Shown in pieces: positions 1 to 10,200 of a DNA stretch of 25,014 nt. The position numbers and the translations under genes are program-made. Each line of letters opens with the position of its first letter. The first letter of the stretch is position 1. The notes under the pieces were generated by a model. It saw only the letters and a list, made by a program, of their open reading frames with translations. It had not been told where the DNA came from and made no database searches. The DNA is taken from assembly GCA_003486645.1 (NCBI GenBank), contig DNGI01000522.1:3942-28955 (forward strand), in the 5' to 3' direction. The DNA comes from Cyanobacteria bacterium UBA11370 (lineage in GTDB: Bacteria; Cyanobacteriota; Cyanobacteriia; Cyanobacteriales; Coleofasciculaceae).

Positions 1-263
1 TTTAAATTGGGTATCAGTAGCGACCAAGATGGTCGCACTACAAGGATTCTGTAATTATTGACAATCAGGTTTAAATGACGAACAGCTTATCCAGTGAGAG
101 ATTCTAGAAGTCTAAATTTGGGGTTGATATTTGTTTAAGTTCCGTTAGATCAAAATCGGGTGAAGTCAGACTTTGGCGATTACCTGATAACAAAAACCTC
201 GAAGCTAAAAGCTTCCTATTTTGACACAAAAACAATATATTAATAGATGGAGATGCAGGGAAC
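1..263. other. Non-coding leader region upstream of the NRPS operon
   Basis: I see no credible coding region here. A short perfect inverted repeat (GCGACC, 5-base loop, GGTCGC) lies at 20-36. Two perfect TTGACA hexamers lie at 58-63 and 221-226, but neither has a convincing -10 box at the normal spacing, so I do not assign a promoter. A second hairpin at 201-215 is listed separately. The first gene has modest ribosome-binding matches (GGAG at 249-252, AGGG at 257-260). The operon promoter most likely lies here or left of the window. Confidence 0.5.
201..215 (+). promoter_or_regulatory. Short perfect hairpin before the first NRPS gene
   Basis: GAAGCT (201-206) and AGCTTC (210-215) form a perfect 6-bp stem with an AAA loop. 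It is followed by CTATTTT, so it resembles a weak intrinsic terminator. It ends 48 bases before the ATG at 264. It could terminate an upstream transcript, act as a leader attenuator, or be chance. The stem is short and the T tract interrupted, so confidence is low. Confidence 0.3.
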
Positions 264-2180
264 ATGAATCAGGTTGGTCAGCAATTAACAGAGTTTTCAT
301 CCAATCTGTGTATCTCGGATTTAATTGAGGCTCAGGCAAAAAAAAATCCTGACCTAACTGCGCTAATCGATCTAGGAAACAACCCACTCACCTATCGCCG
401 TTTGTGCGATCGCATTCAGGAGATTGTCACTCAACTCAATGCTATGGGTATAGGGTGCAATGATCGTGTTGCGGTTGCCCTTCCCAATGGTCCAGAAATG
501 GCGATTGCCTTTTTAGGTATCGCCTGCGGAGCGACTTGTGCGCCCCTGAATCCAAGTTATCGTGCCCAAGAATTTGACTTTTATTTGTCAGATCTCAATG
601 CCAAGGCACTCGTGATTCAATCCGGCATTGCCGAAGCCGCAATTGAAGCAGCCAAAAAGCGAAAAATACCGATCATTAAACTGATCCCTAAATTAGAGGG
701 AGAAGCGGGTAATTTCACTCTAACCAATGAACAACTTCCTCACAATCCAAAATCCAAAATCCAAAATCCAAAATCGGATGATGTGGCCTTAGTCCTGCAT
801 ACATCCGGCACAACTTCTCGTCCCAAAATAGTGCCACTAACCCATAGGAATCTCTGCACATCAGCTCACAATATTCGTGTTGCCCTGAATTTAAGAGAGA
901 GCGATCGCTGTTTAAATGTGATGCCTCTGTTTCACATTCACGGACTCATTGGTGCGTTACTTTCATCCCTCAGCGCTGGTGCGAGTGTAGTTTGTACGCC
1001 TGGATTTTATGCCCCTCAAATGTTTAGTTGGATCGAAGAATTTCGTCCCACTTGGTATTCAGCCGTTCCCACTATTCACCAAGCCATTCTAGCGCGTGCT
1101 GAGGCTAACCACGACATCATTTCCCGTTCTCCAATTCGGTTTATTCGCTCCTCTTCTGCACCCCTCCCACCCCAGATAATGGCTGAATTAGAAACGGTAT
1201 TTAATGCTCCTGTGATTGAATCTTACGGGATGACAGAAGCCTCCCATCAAATGGCAAGCAATCCTCTACCTCCTGGCACAAGAAAACCCGGTTCAGTAGG
1301 AGTGGCATCGGGACCAGAACTGGCAATTATGGACGAGGCAGATCACTTTTTACCGCCGTCAGAAGTGGGTGAAGTTGTGATTCGAGGAGCCAGCGTTACT
1401 CAGGGCTATGAAAATAATCCTGAAGCCAATAAAAATGCTTTCACCAACGGCTGGTTTCGCACCGGAGACTTGGGTTATTTAGATAGTGATCATTATTTAT
1501 TTTTGAAAGGTCGAATTAAAGAAATTATTAACCGGGGTGGTGAGAAAATTTCTCCCCGTGAAGTTGATGAAGTGCTACTGGATCATCCAGCAATTCAGCA
1601 GGTTATCACGTTTGCTGCTCCCCACACTCTTTTAGGTGAAGATGTAGCGGCTGCGGTAGTTCTGCGAGAGGGAGCGTCAACAACAGAGGAAGATATTAAG
1701 CAATTTGCAGCTCAGAGATTGGCTGATTTTAAAGTCCCTCGTGCAGTGCTATTTATGGATGAAATTCCCAAAGGACCTACGGGGAAACTCCAGCGAATTG
1801 GTTTAGCAGAAAAATTGGGATTAACGGCCTCCAATCCTACAGCACCTAAACCTGAGTTTATCGCTCCTCAGACACCTGTAGAAGCCAAATTAGCAGAAAT
1901 TTGGTCTAAGGTTTTAGGAGTTGGACAAATTGGGATTGATGATAACTTCTTCCAATTAGGAGGAGACTCGATTCTGGCGGCTCAAATTGTCAATCGAGTG
2001 CGAGATACTATGCAGGTAGAATTATCATTTCTCATCTTCTTTCAGCAACCTACAATCGCTAGCATGGCTTTGAAAATCAGCCAAATTCAGCTCAAAACAG
2101 TAGAGTCGGACGAATTAGCCGATCTGTTAGCTGATATTGAATCACTCTCAGAGGAGGAAGCCAAAAAACGTCTGGAATAG
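264..2180 (+). CDS. Acyl/aryl-acid AMP ligase fused to a carrier protein (starter loading)
   Basis: Member of the ANL adenylating enzyme superfamily. It should activate a carboxylic acid with ATP and load it onto its own carrier domain. Visible parts: N-terminal adenylation subdomain; the P-loop-like motif HTSGTTSRPK from residue 179; PLFHIHG; the SYGMTE motif; GWFRTGDLG; the C-terminal motif PTGKLQR with the conserved Lys; then a carrier domain with LGGDSILAA, Ser569 being the phosphopantetheine site. The core resembles the oxalyl-CoA synthetase/Pcs60 (AAE3) branch more than fatty acyl-AMP ligases, so the substrate need not be a long fatty acid. The tail DELADLLADIESLSEEEA looks like a docking helix, and protein 2 begins with a matching short helix (LSPAKRALLEQ). 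Residues 161-171 are encoded by a 7-base tandem repeat just before the P-loop. It is the first gene of the operon. Function class is firm; substrate unknown. Confidence 0.9.
   Translation: MNQVGQQLTEFSSNLCISDLIEAQAKKNPDLTALIDLGNNPLTYRRLCDRIQEIVTQLNAMGIGCNDRVAVALPNGPEMAIAFLGIACGATCAPLNPSYRAQEFDFYLSDLNAKALVIQSGIAEAAIEAAKKRKIPIIKLIPKLEGEAGNFTLTNEQLPHNPKSKIQNPKSDDVALVLHTSGTTSRPKIVPLTHRNLCTSAHNIRVALNLRESDRCLNVMPLFHIHGLIGALLSSLSAGASVVCTPGFYAPQMFSWIEEFRPTWYSAVPTIHQAILARAEANHDIISRSPIRFIRSSSAPLPPQIMAELETVFNAPVIESYGMTEASHQMASNPLPPGTRKPGSVGVASGPELAIMDEADHFLPPSEVGEVVIRGASVTQGYENNPEANKNAFTNGWFRTGDLGYLDSDHYLFLKGRIKEIINRGGEKISPREVDEVLLDHPAIQQVITFAAPHTLLGEDVAAAVVLREGASTTEEDIKQFAAQRLADFKVPRAVLFMDEIPKGPTGKLQRIGLAEKLGLTASNPTAPKPEFIAPQTPVEAKLAEIWSKVLGVGQIGIDDNFFQLGGDSILAAQIVNRVRDTMQVELSFLIFFQQPTIASMALKISQIQLKTVESDELADLLADIESLSEEEAKKRLE
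744..775 (+). repeat. Heptamer tandem repeat (AATCCAA x4) inside the ligase gene
   Basis: Four perfect consecutive copies of AATCCAA at 744-771 plus a partial fifth copy. Such heptamer arrays (short tandemly repeated repetitive sequences) are usually intergenic in filamentous cyanobacteria. Here three copies equal 21 bases, so the array reads through in frame as NPKSKIQNPKS (residues 161-171). It lies in the linker just before the ATP-binding motif, probably a surface loop. Confidence 0.85.
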
Positions 2181-2242
2181 AAGCAGTAAAATATTGAAGA
2201 TTGAAAATTTAACAAAGGCTATCAACGATTAAAGTAACAATT

Positions 2243-5200
2243 ATGAATGATATTAACCAGCGAATTGCCCAACTTTCACCAGCAAAACGGGCACTCTTAG
2301 AGCAAAAAATGAGGCAAAAAGCTATCAATAAAAACCGCGAATCTGTCATTCCTCGAAGAGAAAATCATGAATCCGCTTCTCTATCTTTTTCTCAAGTTAG
2401 AATGTGGCTACTTGACAGATTTGAGCCAGGAAATCCGGCTTACAATCGTCCGACTAACATTCATCTGACTGGTCGGTTGAATGTACCTATATTGGAGCAA
2501 AGCCTCAATGAAATTGTGCGTCGCCACGAAATCTTACGCAGTAGTTTTCCGGCAGTGGATGGGCAACCTGTTCAAGTCATTTCTCCCACGTTAACCTTAA
2601 CGTTGCCAACTGTAGAACTGAGTCATTTAACTGAAAGTGAACGAGAATCTGAAGTTCAACGCCTTGCTAGTCAAGCGGCACAGCAATCTTTTAATTTATC
2701 TCAATTACCGTTAATTAGACCCATTTTAGTGCGGTTGAGTGAGAAGGAACATATCTTGCTACTGACCCTGCACCACATCATTTTTGATGGTTGGTCAATG
2801 GGGGTTCTTATTAAAGAACTTGCTGCACTCTATGAAGCATTTTCGACTAGCAAACCATCTCCTTTACCTGAGTTATCAATTCAGTATGCTGATTTTGCTG
2901 AATGGCAGCAACAACGGCTAAAAGGGGAAGAATTAGAGTCTCAACTCAGCTACTGGAAAAAACAGCTTGGAAGTAATTTACCTGTCTTAGAATTGCCCAC
3001 TGATCGACCCAGAGGTGCTGTTCAAACCTTCCGGGGTGCAAGGCATTCTTTGCTATTACCCCAAACCCTGAGTAAAGCACTTAAGGAGTTGAGCCAACGG
3101 GAAGGGGTAACATTATTTATGACCCTGCTAGCAGCATTTCAGACACTGCTTTATCGTTACACGGGTCAAGATGACATTATTGTTGGTACTCCAATTGCAG
3201 GACGCGATCGCACCGAAACTGAAAAACTTATCGGCGTTTTTATTAATACCTTAGTTTTGCGGACACAGATACAGGGAAATCTCACGTTTCGGGAGTTATT
3301 GAGTCAGGTACGCGAAGTTGCTTTGGGAGCTTATGAACACCAAAATGTGCCGTTTGAGAAATTAGTTGAGGAACTCCAACCCCAGCGACATCTGAGACGC
3401 ACACCGCTATTTCAGGTCTTGTTTCAGCTAAGAAATTTACCCACTCATACTATAGAAGCACAAGGGCTAAAAATCGCAGATCTTCACTTAGAGACAGGGA
3501 TCGCTATGCTCGATATCGCTCTAGAAATAGCGGAGGAACCTGAAGGATTAGTCTGTGCATTCAAGTACAACATAGATTTATTTGATCAGGCAACTATTGA
3601 GAGGATGGCTTATCGCTTCCAAAGCTTACTCGAAGGCATCGTTAATCATCCAGACTACCAAATTTTAGACTTAATCTCTTTAACAAGTCAATATTATAAG
3701 ACTCTCAACTATCAGTCATTTAGTTGTTATCTAATTGGGCATGAATCCTTACTAATTCCCTGTGCTAATATTCTTTTAGAGCGCGGGCATAAACTATTAG
3801 GCATTATTTCGGCAGGAACATTAATAGATAAGTGGTTAACCTCACGGCAGATCCCTCATATTAAACCAACAGACGATTTAATCAGCTTTTTAACTCAGCA
3901 ATCTTTCGATTACCTATTTAGTATAAATAATCTCGTTATCTTACCTAAAGAAATTCTAGAATTACCGCGTAAATCTGCGATCAACTGCCATGATGGGTTG
4001 CTGCCAAAATACGGAGGAGTTAATGCTCCATCATGGGCTATCCTAAATCAAGAAAAAAGTCATGGAATCACCTGGCATCAGATGACTAATTTAGTTGATG
4101 GAGGTGATATACTCAAGCAGATTTCCATCAACATTGCTAAAAATGAAACCGCTTTCACTCTCAATGGGAAGTGTTATGAATCGACCATCCAATCATTTAC
4201 TCAGTTAATTGACGAGCTAGCCTCGAATCAAATCATTGTCACTGAACAAAATCTAGATGAGCGCAGCTACTTTTCAATATCCCAAAAACCGCAGGTAGGA
4301 TGTGTATTGTCATGGAATAACAGTGCCCATGAAATAGATAGCTTAATTCGAGCCTTAGACTTTGGTGTTTATCCGAATTGGCTGGGTCTTCCCAAGTTAG
4401 TAATAGTCAATGAATTTATAATTATTGCTCAAATTGAAATTCTTGAAGACCTATCTAAATCCCCCCCAGGAACCATAATTTTAATTGAATCTGATTACCT
4501 GGTAATTGCGACCAAAACTCATAATATTTTACTAAAAAAAGTACTAACTATAGAAGGAAAAAAGCTATCTATTCCTGAGTTTGTTACACGATTTGAACTC
4601 CACATTGGCTATCAGTTTAAGGATATTGAGTTAAACCTAGCTAAACGCCTTAAAAATTTAGAAACTTTGCTTTTTAAGCAGGAAAAATTCTGGGTAGAAA
4701 GGTTAGCAACGTTAAAGCCGATTACAATTCCCTATGCCAATCTGGGAGTATCATCTCAGTTGCCAGCGTGTGAGGTAAAAAGTAAAGATTGGCTAATACC
4801 CGATCAGGTAATAACAGCCTTGAAGAGTCGTCGAGGAGCATGGACTCTGGGAAACTTTCTCGTTGCTGCTTTTGCTGCTTATCTAGCTCGCATCAGCGAA
4901 ACTTATTGTTTTGATTTGGGCTTCAAACAAACTCAGCTACAGCATCAATTAGCAGGGCTAGAAAGCTTTTTTGCTAGCGATGTTCCCTGTCGAATAGATA
5001 TCAGTTATGGGCAAAGCTTTGAGGATGTTTTTGAGGCGATAAACCAGCAGGTGAAATGGGTTAAGCAGCACAAGACTTATGCGCGAGATATTGTGCTGAG
5101 GTATCCTGAACTTGAACGTATCCGAAAGCAAGGTTTTGACGATCATTTTTCAGTTATTGTAGAACAAGTCAAACGATTAGATGACTACCAAACAAGACCT

Positions 5201-7267
5201 ACCAATGGCCTGACTTTGATTATCCCAGCAGAGGGCAAAAAATGCTGTTGGATTTATAATCCTGAACTTTTTAACAGTGGCGACATTGCCAGAATGCTAG
5301 AACAATTTACTACTTTTGTCCGCAGCATTGTTGCTGACACGAAGGTTTGCCTTGCTAGTCTTCAGTTGCTTTCAGATGATGAGCGTCATAAAGTTTTGGT
5401 GGAGTGGAATGATACTCAAACAAGTAGTCCGCAAAAGCTATGTGTTCATCAGTTATTTGAAGTTCAGGTCGAACAAACGCCAGATGCGATTGCTGTAGAG
5501 TTTGGCGAACAAAAATTTAGTTATAAGGAGTTAAATGAACGCGCCAATCAATTAGCAGACTATCTGCGAAAATTGGGAGTTAAACCAGAGGTATTGGTGG
5601 GTATTTGTGTCGAACGTTCAATTGAGATGTTCATCGGAATTTTGGGAATTCTCAAAGCGGGTGGCGCTTATGTACCCTTAGACCCAACTTATCCCAGAGA
5701 ACGCTTAGACTACATGGTATTGGATGCTCAAGTATCACTTTTGTTAACTCAGGAAAAATTCCAATCACAGTTTTCTACTAAAGATATACATCAGATTTGT
5801 TTAGATCGAGATTGGAGTACAATTGCTCAAGAATGTCGAGAAACTTCAGTTAGTCAAGTTACACCGGATAACTTAGCCTACGTCATCTACACATCAGGTT
5901 CTACCGGAAAACCCAAAGGAGTGATGATTGAACATCAAGCCTTGGTTAACTTTACCCAAGCTGCCATTTCTGAATATGGGATCAGCGAGAGCGATCGCCT
6001 TCTACAATTTGCATCAATTAGCTTCGATACAGCCGCTGAAGAAATTTATCCTTGTCTGATTGCTGGTGGAACATTAGTGCTACGAACGGATGAAATGTTG
6101 ACTTCGGTAGCGACGTTTTTAAAAGCTTGCCAAGATTGGAAACTGACGGTTTTAGATCTACCAACAGCCTATTGGCAGCAAATGGTTTCTGAATTAGCCA
6201 CAACTGACGTGACACTACCGGAGTCCCTACGACTAGTGATTATTGGGGGAGAACGAGTTTTGCCCGAATCTGTGAAACTGTGGCAGAAATGTGTGGGGGA
6301 TTATCCTCAATTATTGAATACTTACGGCCCAACTGAAGGAACTATCGTTGCCACAACCTACAAGGTGACAGCCTCAACACAGATCAAGAAAGAAATGCCA
6401 ATTGGACGCGCTATTGCAAATTGTCAAACCTACATTTTAGATAAAAATTTACAACCCGTTCCTATCGGTATTCCAGGAGAATTATACATCGGTGGCACGG
6501 GTTTAGCTCGAGGCTACCTCAACCGCCCAGAGTTAACTCAAGAAACGTTTATTGCCAATCCCTTTAGTAAGGATTTAAACTCACGACTTTACAAAACAGG
6601 TGATCGAGTACGCTACCTTAGCGATGGCAATATTGAATTTATTGGTCGGATTGATAATCAGGTTAAAATTCGGGGTTTCCGTATTGAACTGGGAGAAATT
6701 GAAGCTGTATTAAGTCAACATTTACAAGTCAACGCAGTCGTTGTCATTCCCAGAGAAGATCAACCCGGTAATAAACGTCTAGTTGCCTATTTTGTCTCTA
6801 ATTCAGAACAATCCATTACCGATGAATTACGCTCATTTCTCAAAATAAAGCTACCTGATTACATGCTCCCATCCGCTTTTGTTCAATTGGATAAATTCCC
6901 CTTAACTCCCAATGGAAAAGTTGATTGTCGCGCCTTAGCTCAACTAGAAATTGAAGATAATTTATCAAATAACTTTGTTCCACCTCGTAACTCTACAGAA
7001 GAGCAATTAGCAGCGATCTGGTCATCCGTTCTAGGAATCAAGCACGTGGGAATTGATCATAACTTTTTTGAGTTGGGTGGACATTCTCTGTTAGCGACTA
7101 AAGTTTTATCAATGATTCAAAAAACGTTCGAGGTTGAGTTGCCATTGCGCTATTTTTTTGAAGCCTCTACTATTGCTGAACTAGCTCAACATATTGAAAC
7201 CATTTATTGGGTAAAACACAATTCACCAAGTACTTTAACAGAAGGATTAGAGGAGATTGAACTATGA
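2243..7267 (+). CDS. NRPS: C - formyltransferase-like - C-like remnant - A - PCP
   Basis: Domains in order: a short helical N-terminal docking segment (1-30); a condensation domain from about residue 45 to 485 with the active-site motif HHIIFDG at 177-183; a formyltransferase-like domain from about 493 to 790; a C-terminal-half condensation-like segment (about 795-1060) without any HHxxxDG; an adenylation domain from about 1065 (core A3 YTSGSTGKPKG at 1216, A4 with Asp1262); and a carrier domain with Ser1615 in GGHSLL. The formyltransferase part keeps the Asn-x-His plus Asp set (N581, H583, D619), with the 36-residue His-to-Asp spacing of PurN-type enzymes, so it looks catalytically able. My reading of the ten pocket residues is D-T-E-D-I-G-T-I-V-K. 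The acidic residues at positions 239 and 278 would suit a basic side chain, but I do not recognise this code with certainty. There is no epimerase and no methyltransferase. The stop overlaps the next start (ATGA), so translation is probably coupled. The tail ends in LEEIEL, a likely docking peptide. Confidence 0.93.
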   Translation: MNDINQRIAQLSPAKRALLEQKMRQKAINKNRESVIPRRENHESASLSFSQVRMWLLDRFEPGNPAYNRPTNIHLTGRLNVPILEQSLNEIVRRHEILRSSFPAVDGQPVQVISPTLTLTLPTVELSHLTESERESEVQRLASQAAQQSFNLSQLPLIRPILVRLSEKEHILLLTLHHIIFDGWSMGVLIKELAALYEAFSTSKPSPLPELSIQYADFAEWQQQRLKGEELESQLSYWKKQLGSNLPVLELPTDRPRGAVQTFRGARHSLLLPQTLSKALKELSQREGVTLFMTLLAAFQTLLYRYTGQDDIIVGTPIAGRDRTETEKLIGVFINTLVLRTQIQGNLTFRELLSQVREVALGAYEHQNVPFEKLVEELQPQRHLRRTPLFQVLFQLRNLPTHTIEAQGLKIADLHLETGIAMLDIALEIAEEPEGLVCAFKYNIDLFDQATIERMAYRFQSLLEGIVNHPDYQILDLISLTSQYYKTLNYQSFSCYLIGHESLLIPCANILLERGHKLLGIISAGTLIDKWLTSRQIPHIKPTDDLISFLTQQSFDYLFSINNLVILPKEILELPRKSAINCHDGLLPKYGGVNAPSWAILNQEKSHGITWHQMTNLVDGGDILKQISINIAKNETAFTLNGKCYESTIQSFTQLIDELASNQIIVTEQNLDERSYFSISQKPQVGCVLSWNNSAHEIDSLIRALDFGVYPNWLGLPKLVIVNEFIIIAQIEILEDLSKSPPGTIILIESDYLVIATKTHNILLKKVLTIEGKKLSIPEFVTRFELHIGYQFKDIELNLAKRLKNLETLLFKQEKFWVERLATLKPITIPYANLGVSSQLPACEVKSKDWLIPDQVITALKSRRGAWTLGNFLVAAFAAYLARISETYCFDLGFKQTQLQHQLAGLESFFASDVPCRIDISYGQSFEDVFEAINQQVKWVKQHKTYARDIVLRYPELERIRKQGFDDHFSVIVEQVKRLDDYQTRPTNGLTLIIPAEGKKCCWIYNPELFNSGDIARMLEQFTTFVRSIVADTKVCLASLQLLSDDERHKVLVEWNDTQTSSPQKLCVHQLFEVQVEQTPDAIAVEFGEQKFSYKELNERANQLADYLRKLGVKPEVLVGICVERSIEMFIGILGILKAGGAYVPLDPTYPRERLDYMVLDAQVSLLLTQEKFQSQFSTKDIHQICLDRDWSTIAQECRETSVSQVTPDNLAYVIYTSGSTGKPKGVMIEHQALVNFTQAAISEYGISESDRLLQFASISFDTAAEEIYPCLIAGGTLVLRTDEMLTSVATFLKACQDWKLTVLDLPTAYWQQMVSELATTDVTLPESLRLVIIGGERVLPESVKLWQKCVGDYPQLLNTYGPTEGTIVATTYKVTASTQIKKEMPIGRAIANCQTYILDKNLQPVPIGIPGELYIGGTGLARGYLNRPELTQETFIANPFSKDLNSRLYKTGDRVRYLSDGNIEFIGRIDNQVKIRGFRIELGEIEAVLSQHLQVNAVVVIPREDQPGNKRLVAYFVSNSEQSITDELRSFLKIKLPDYMLPSAFVQLDKFPLTPNGKVDCRALAQLEIEDNLSNNFVPPRNSTEEQLAAIWSSVLGIKHVGIDHNFFELGGHSLLATKVLSMIQKTFEVELPLRYFFEASTIAELAQHIETIYWVKHNSPSTLTEGLEEIEL
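7251..7255 (+). promoter_or_regulatory. Ribosome binding site inside the end of the upstream NRPS gene
   Basis: AGGAG lies 8 bases before the ATG at 7264 and supports that start. It is part of the codons for the last residues (EEIEL) of the preceding protein, so docking peptide and translation signal share the same bases. Confidence 0.7.
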
Positions 7268-10200
7268 ATACTATTGAGTTTCTCTCTTATCTTCGCCGTC
7301 TAAATATTAGACTATTTGCTGATGGCGATCGCTTACGCTGCCAAGCTGCCCCAGGTACTCTCACACCCATTTTAAAAGCAGAGTTAGCCGAACGGAAATC
7401 AGAAATTCTTACCTTTCTTAATCAAGCCAATATCGATTCTCCAAAACTAATTAAATCCATTTCTCGTGAGCAAGACTTGCCTCTATCGTTCGCTCAACAA
7501 AGATTATGGTTTCTCAATCAACTCGAAGGTCAAAGTGCTACCTATAACATCTCCAGAGCACTACGTCTGAGCGGTAAACTTAACCTCACCGCTCTAGAGC
7601 AAGCCTTCCAAACAATAGTAGAACGTCACGAAACCCTACGCACAAGTTTTCAGGTCGTTAATGATTCTCCTGTCCAACTCATTGCTCCTCAAATCTGCTT
7701 CAATTTAGCCGTTATCGAGTTAAAAAAAATCGCCAACAAAGAACAATCAACCCAAGTTCAAAAATTAGTTAATCAACAAATCCAAAAACCATTTGATTTA
7801 TCCCAAGCTCCCTTACTACGAGTTACCTTACTCGAATTAGAATCACAATCCTATATCTTACTTTTGACAATACACCACATCATCTCTGATGGCTGGTCAA
7901 TGGGGATATTAATTCGTGAATTATCGAGTTTATATCAAGCCTTCTGTCGTGGAGAACCCAATCCCTTACCAGAATTACCCATTCAATATGCAGACTTTGC
8001 CCAGTGGCAGCGAGAGTGGTTACAGGGTGAAGTTCTCACCAGACAACTCAACTATTGGAAAGCACAATTAACCGATGCACCTCGCCTGTTAGAACTTCCA
8101 ATAGATCATCCTCGTCCACCCGTACAAACCTTTCAAGGGAGGCGGCAACAAATTCAGCTCAATGCTGAACTAAGGCAACAGCTAAAAACATTGAGTCAAC
8201 AGTCAGAAGCCACTTTATTTATGACATTGTTAGCAGCTTTTGCTACTTTACTCTATCGCTACACTTCGCAGGCTGATATTGTGATTGGTTCTCCCATTGC
8301 CAACCGCAATCGCAGTCAAATTGAGCCATTAATTGGATTTTTTGTTAATACTTTAGCGTTGCGGGTTAACTTGGATGGCAATCCTAATTTCAAAGAATTA
8401 CTAACTAGAGTAAGGCAGATAGTTCTAGATACCCATGAGCACCAAGACTTGCCCTTTGAGAAACTTATAGAAGAACTTCAACCGGAGCGTTCTTTAAGTT
8501 ATAGCCCTTTGTTTCAGGTGATGTTAGTCTTACAAAATACTCCAAGTAGCAACCTGGAATTACCGGATATAACCCTAACACCCTTAGAACTTGATACCGA
8601 AACAGCCAAGTTTGATTTGACCCTCTCAATAACAGAAACGGATCAAGGATTAAAAGGAGTGTGGGAATATAGCACTGATTTGTTTAATGGGGAAACCATT
8701 ACTCGAATGGCGATACATTTCCAAACCTTGTTAGAAGGAATTATTGCTAATCCTAACCAGCCAGTTTCACAATTACCAATTTTAACTGAAGCGGAACGAC
8801 AGCAGGTATTAGTGGATTGGAATAATACCCAGACCCATTATCCCAAAGATAAGTGCATTCATCAGTTATTTGAGGAACAAGTTGAAAAAACGTCTGATGC
8901 TGTCGCCGTAGTGTTTGACGAACAAAAACTGACCTATAGAGAGTTAAATAATCGGGCAAATCAGTTAGCGCATCACTTGCAAAACTTGGGCATTCAACCT
9001 GAAGATTTGGTAGGAATCTGTGTAGAACGTTCCCTAGAAATGATAGTCGGGTTATTAGGAATTCTGAAAGCTGGAGGCGCTTATGTGCCACTCGATCCAA
9101 CTTATCCGACTGAGCGCTTGGCTTATATGCTGGAAGATGCCCAAGTTAGAGTACTCTTAACTCAAGAGAGATTCGTTGAAGGGCTTCCTGCTAACAAGTC
9201 AAAAGTCATTTGTTTAGATGCGAATTGGGAAGAAATTTCTCAACACAACCAAGACAATCCCCTGAAAGTTGTCAGTTCTAATCACTTAACCTACATCAAC
9301 TATACGTCAGGTTCAACTGGCAAACCTAAAGGAGTAGCAGTTGTACACCGTGGTGTTATTCGTCTGTTGTTTGGCATAGATTACGTTCACCTAGATGCAA
9401 CACAACGATTGTTACAAATGGCACCCATTTCTTTTGATGCGGCTACCTTTGAAATCTGGGGAGCTTTGTTACAGGGTGGTCGGTGCGTTCTTTTCCCAGA
9501 ACGAGTCCCGACAGCTAAGAATTTGAGAGCCACAGTTGAAACTCACGGTATTACAATCTTATGGCTAACATCCGCACTGTTTAATTCAATAATCGATGAT
9601 GATCCAGAAGCTTTATCACAAATTCAACAGTTATTAACGGGTGGGGAAGCACTCTCAGTTGCTCACGTTGAAAACGCTCTTAATGCTTTGCCATCTACTC
9701 AGATTATTAATGGATATGGTCCAACAGAAAGCACGACTTTTACTTGTTGTTATTCTATTCCTAAATATCTGAAAGGAACGGAACAATCAATCTCTATTGG
9801 TCGCCCGATTAGTAACACTCAAGTTTATCTACTGGACTCCCATCTTCAACCTGTACCCATTGGTGTACCGGGGGAACTTCACATCGCAGGTGATGGATTA
9901 GCGAGGGGTTATCTGAACCATCCAGAATTAACAGCAGAGAAATTTATTCCTAACCCTTTTAGTCATGAACCCGATGCCCGTTTGTACAAAACTGGGGATA
10001 TAGCGCGTTATCTTCCTGACGGCAATATCGAATTTATCGGTCGGATTGATCATCAGGTTAAAATTCGGGGTTTCCGCATTGAATTGGGAGAAATTGAAGC
10101 TGTATTAAGTCAACATCCACAGGTACAAAAAACCGTTGTTATTGCCCGAGAATACCAACCGGGGAATAAACGTTTAGTTGCCTATTTTGTCTCTAATTCA

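Noticed and set aside
58..246. Sigma-70 promoters from TTGACA at 58 and 221
   Set aside because: No matching -10 hexamer at 16-18 bases; the second would leave almost no leader.
264..2180. Fatty acyl-AMP ligase (FAAL)
   Set aside because: The HTSGTTSRPK and SYGMTEASHQM motifs fit the AAE3/oxalyl-CoA-synthetase-like branch better, so a fatty-acid starter should not be assumed.
3719..7267. Luciferase-like (MupA/Atu3671) monooxygenase domain
   Set aside because: I looked for it because similar formyltransferase-like regions accompany it in my memory, but all residues are accounted for by other domains.
8753..9100. Minus-strand open frame of 115 codons inside the valine-type NRPS
   Set aside because: It lies wholly antisense to a well-conserved adenylation domain; no recognisable motif.
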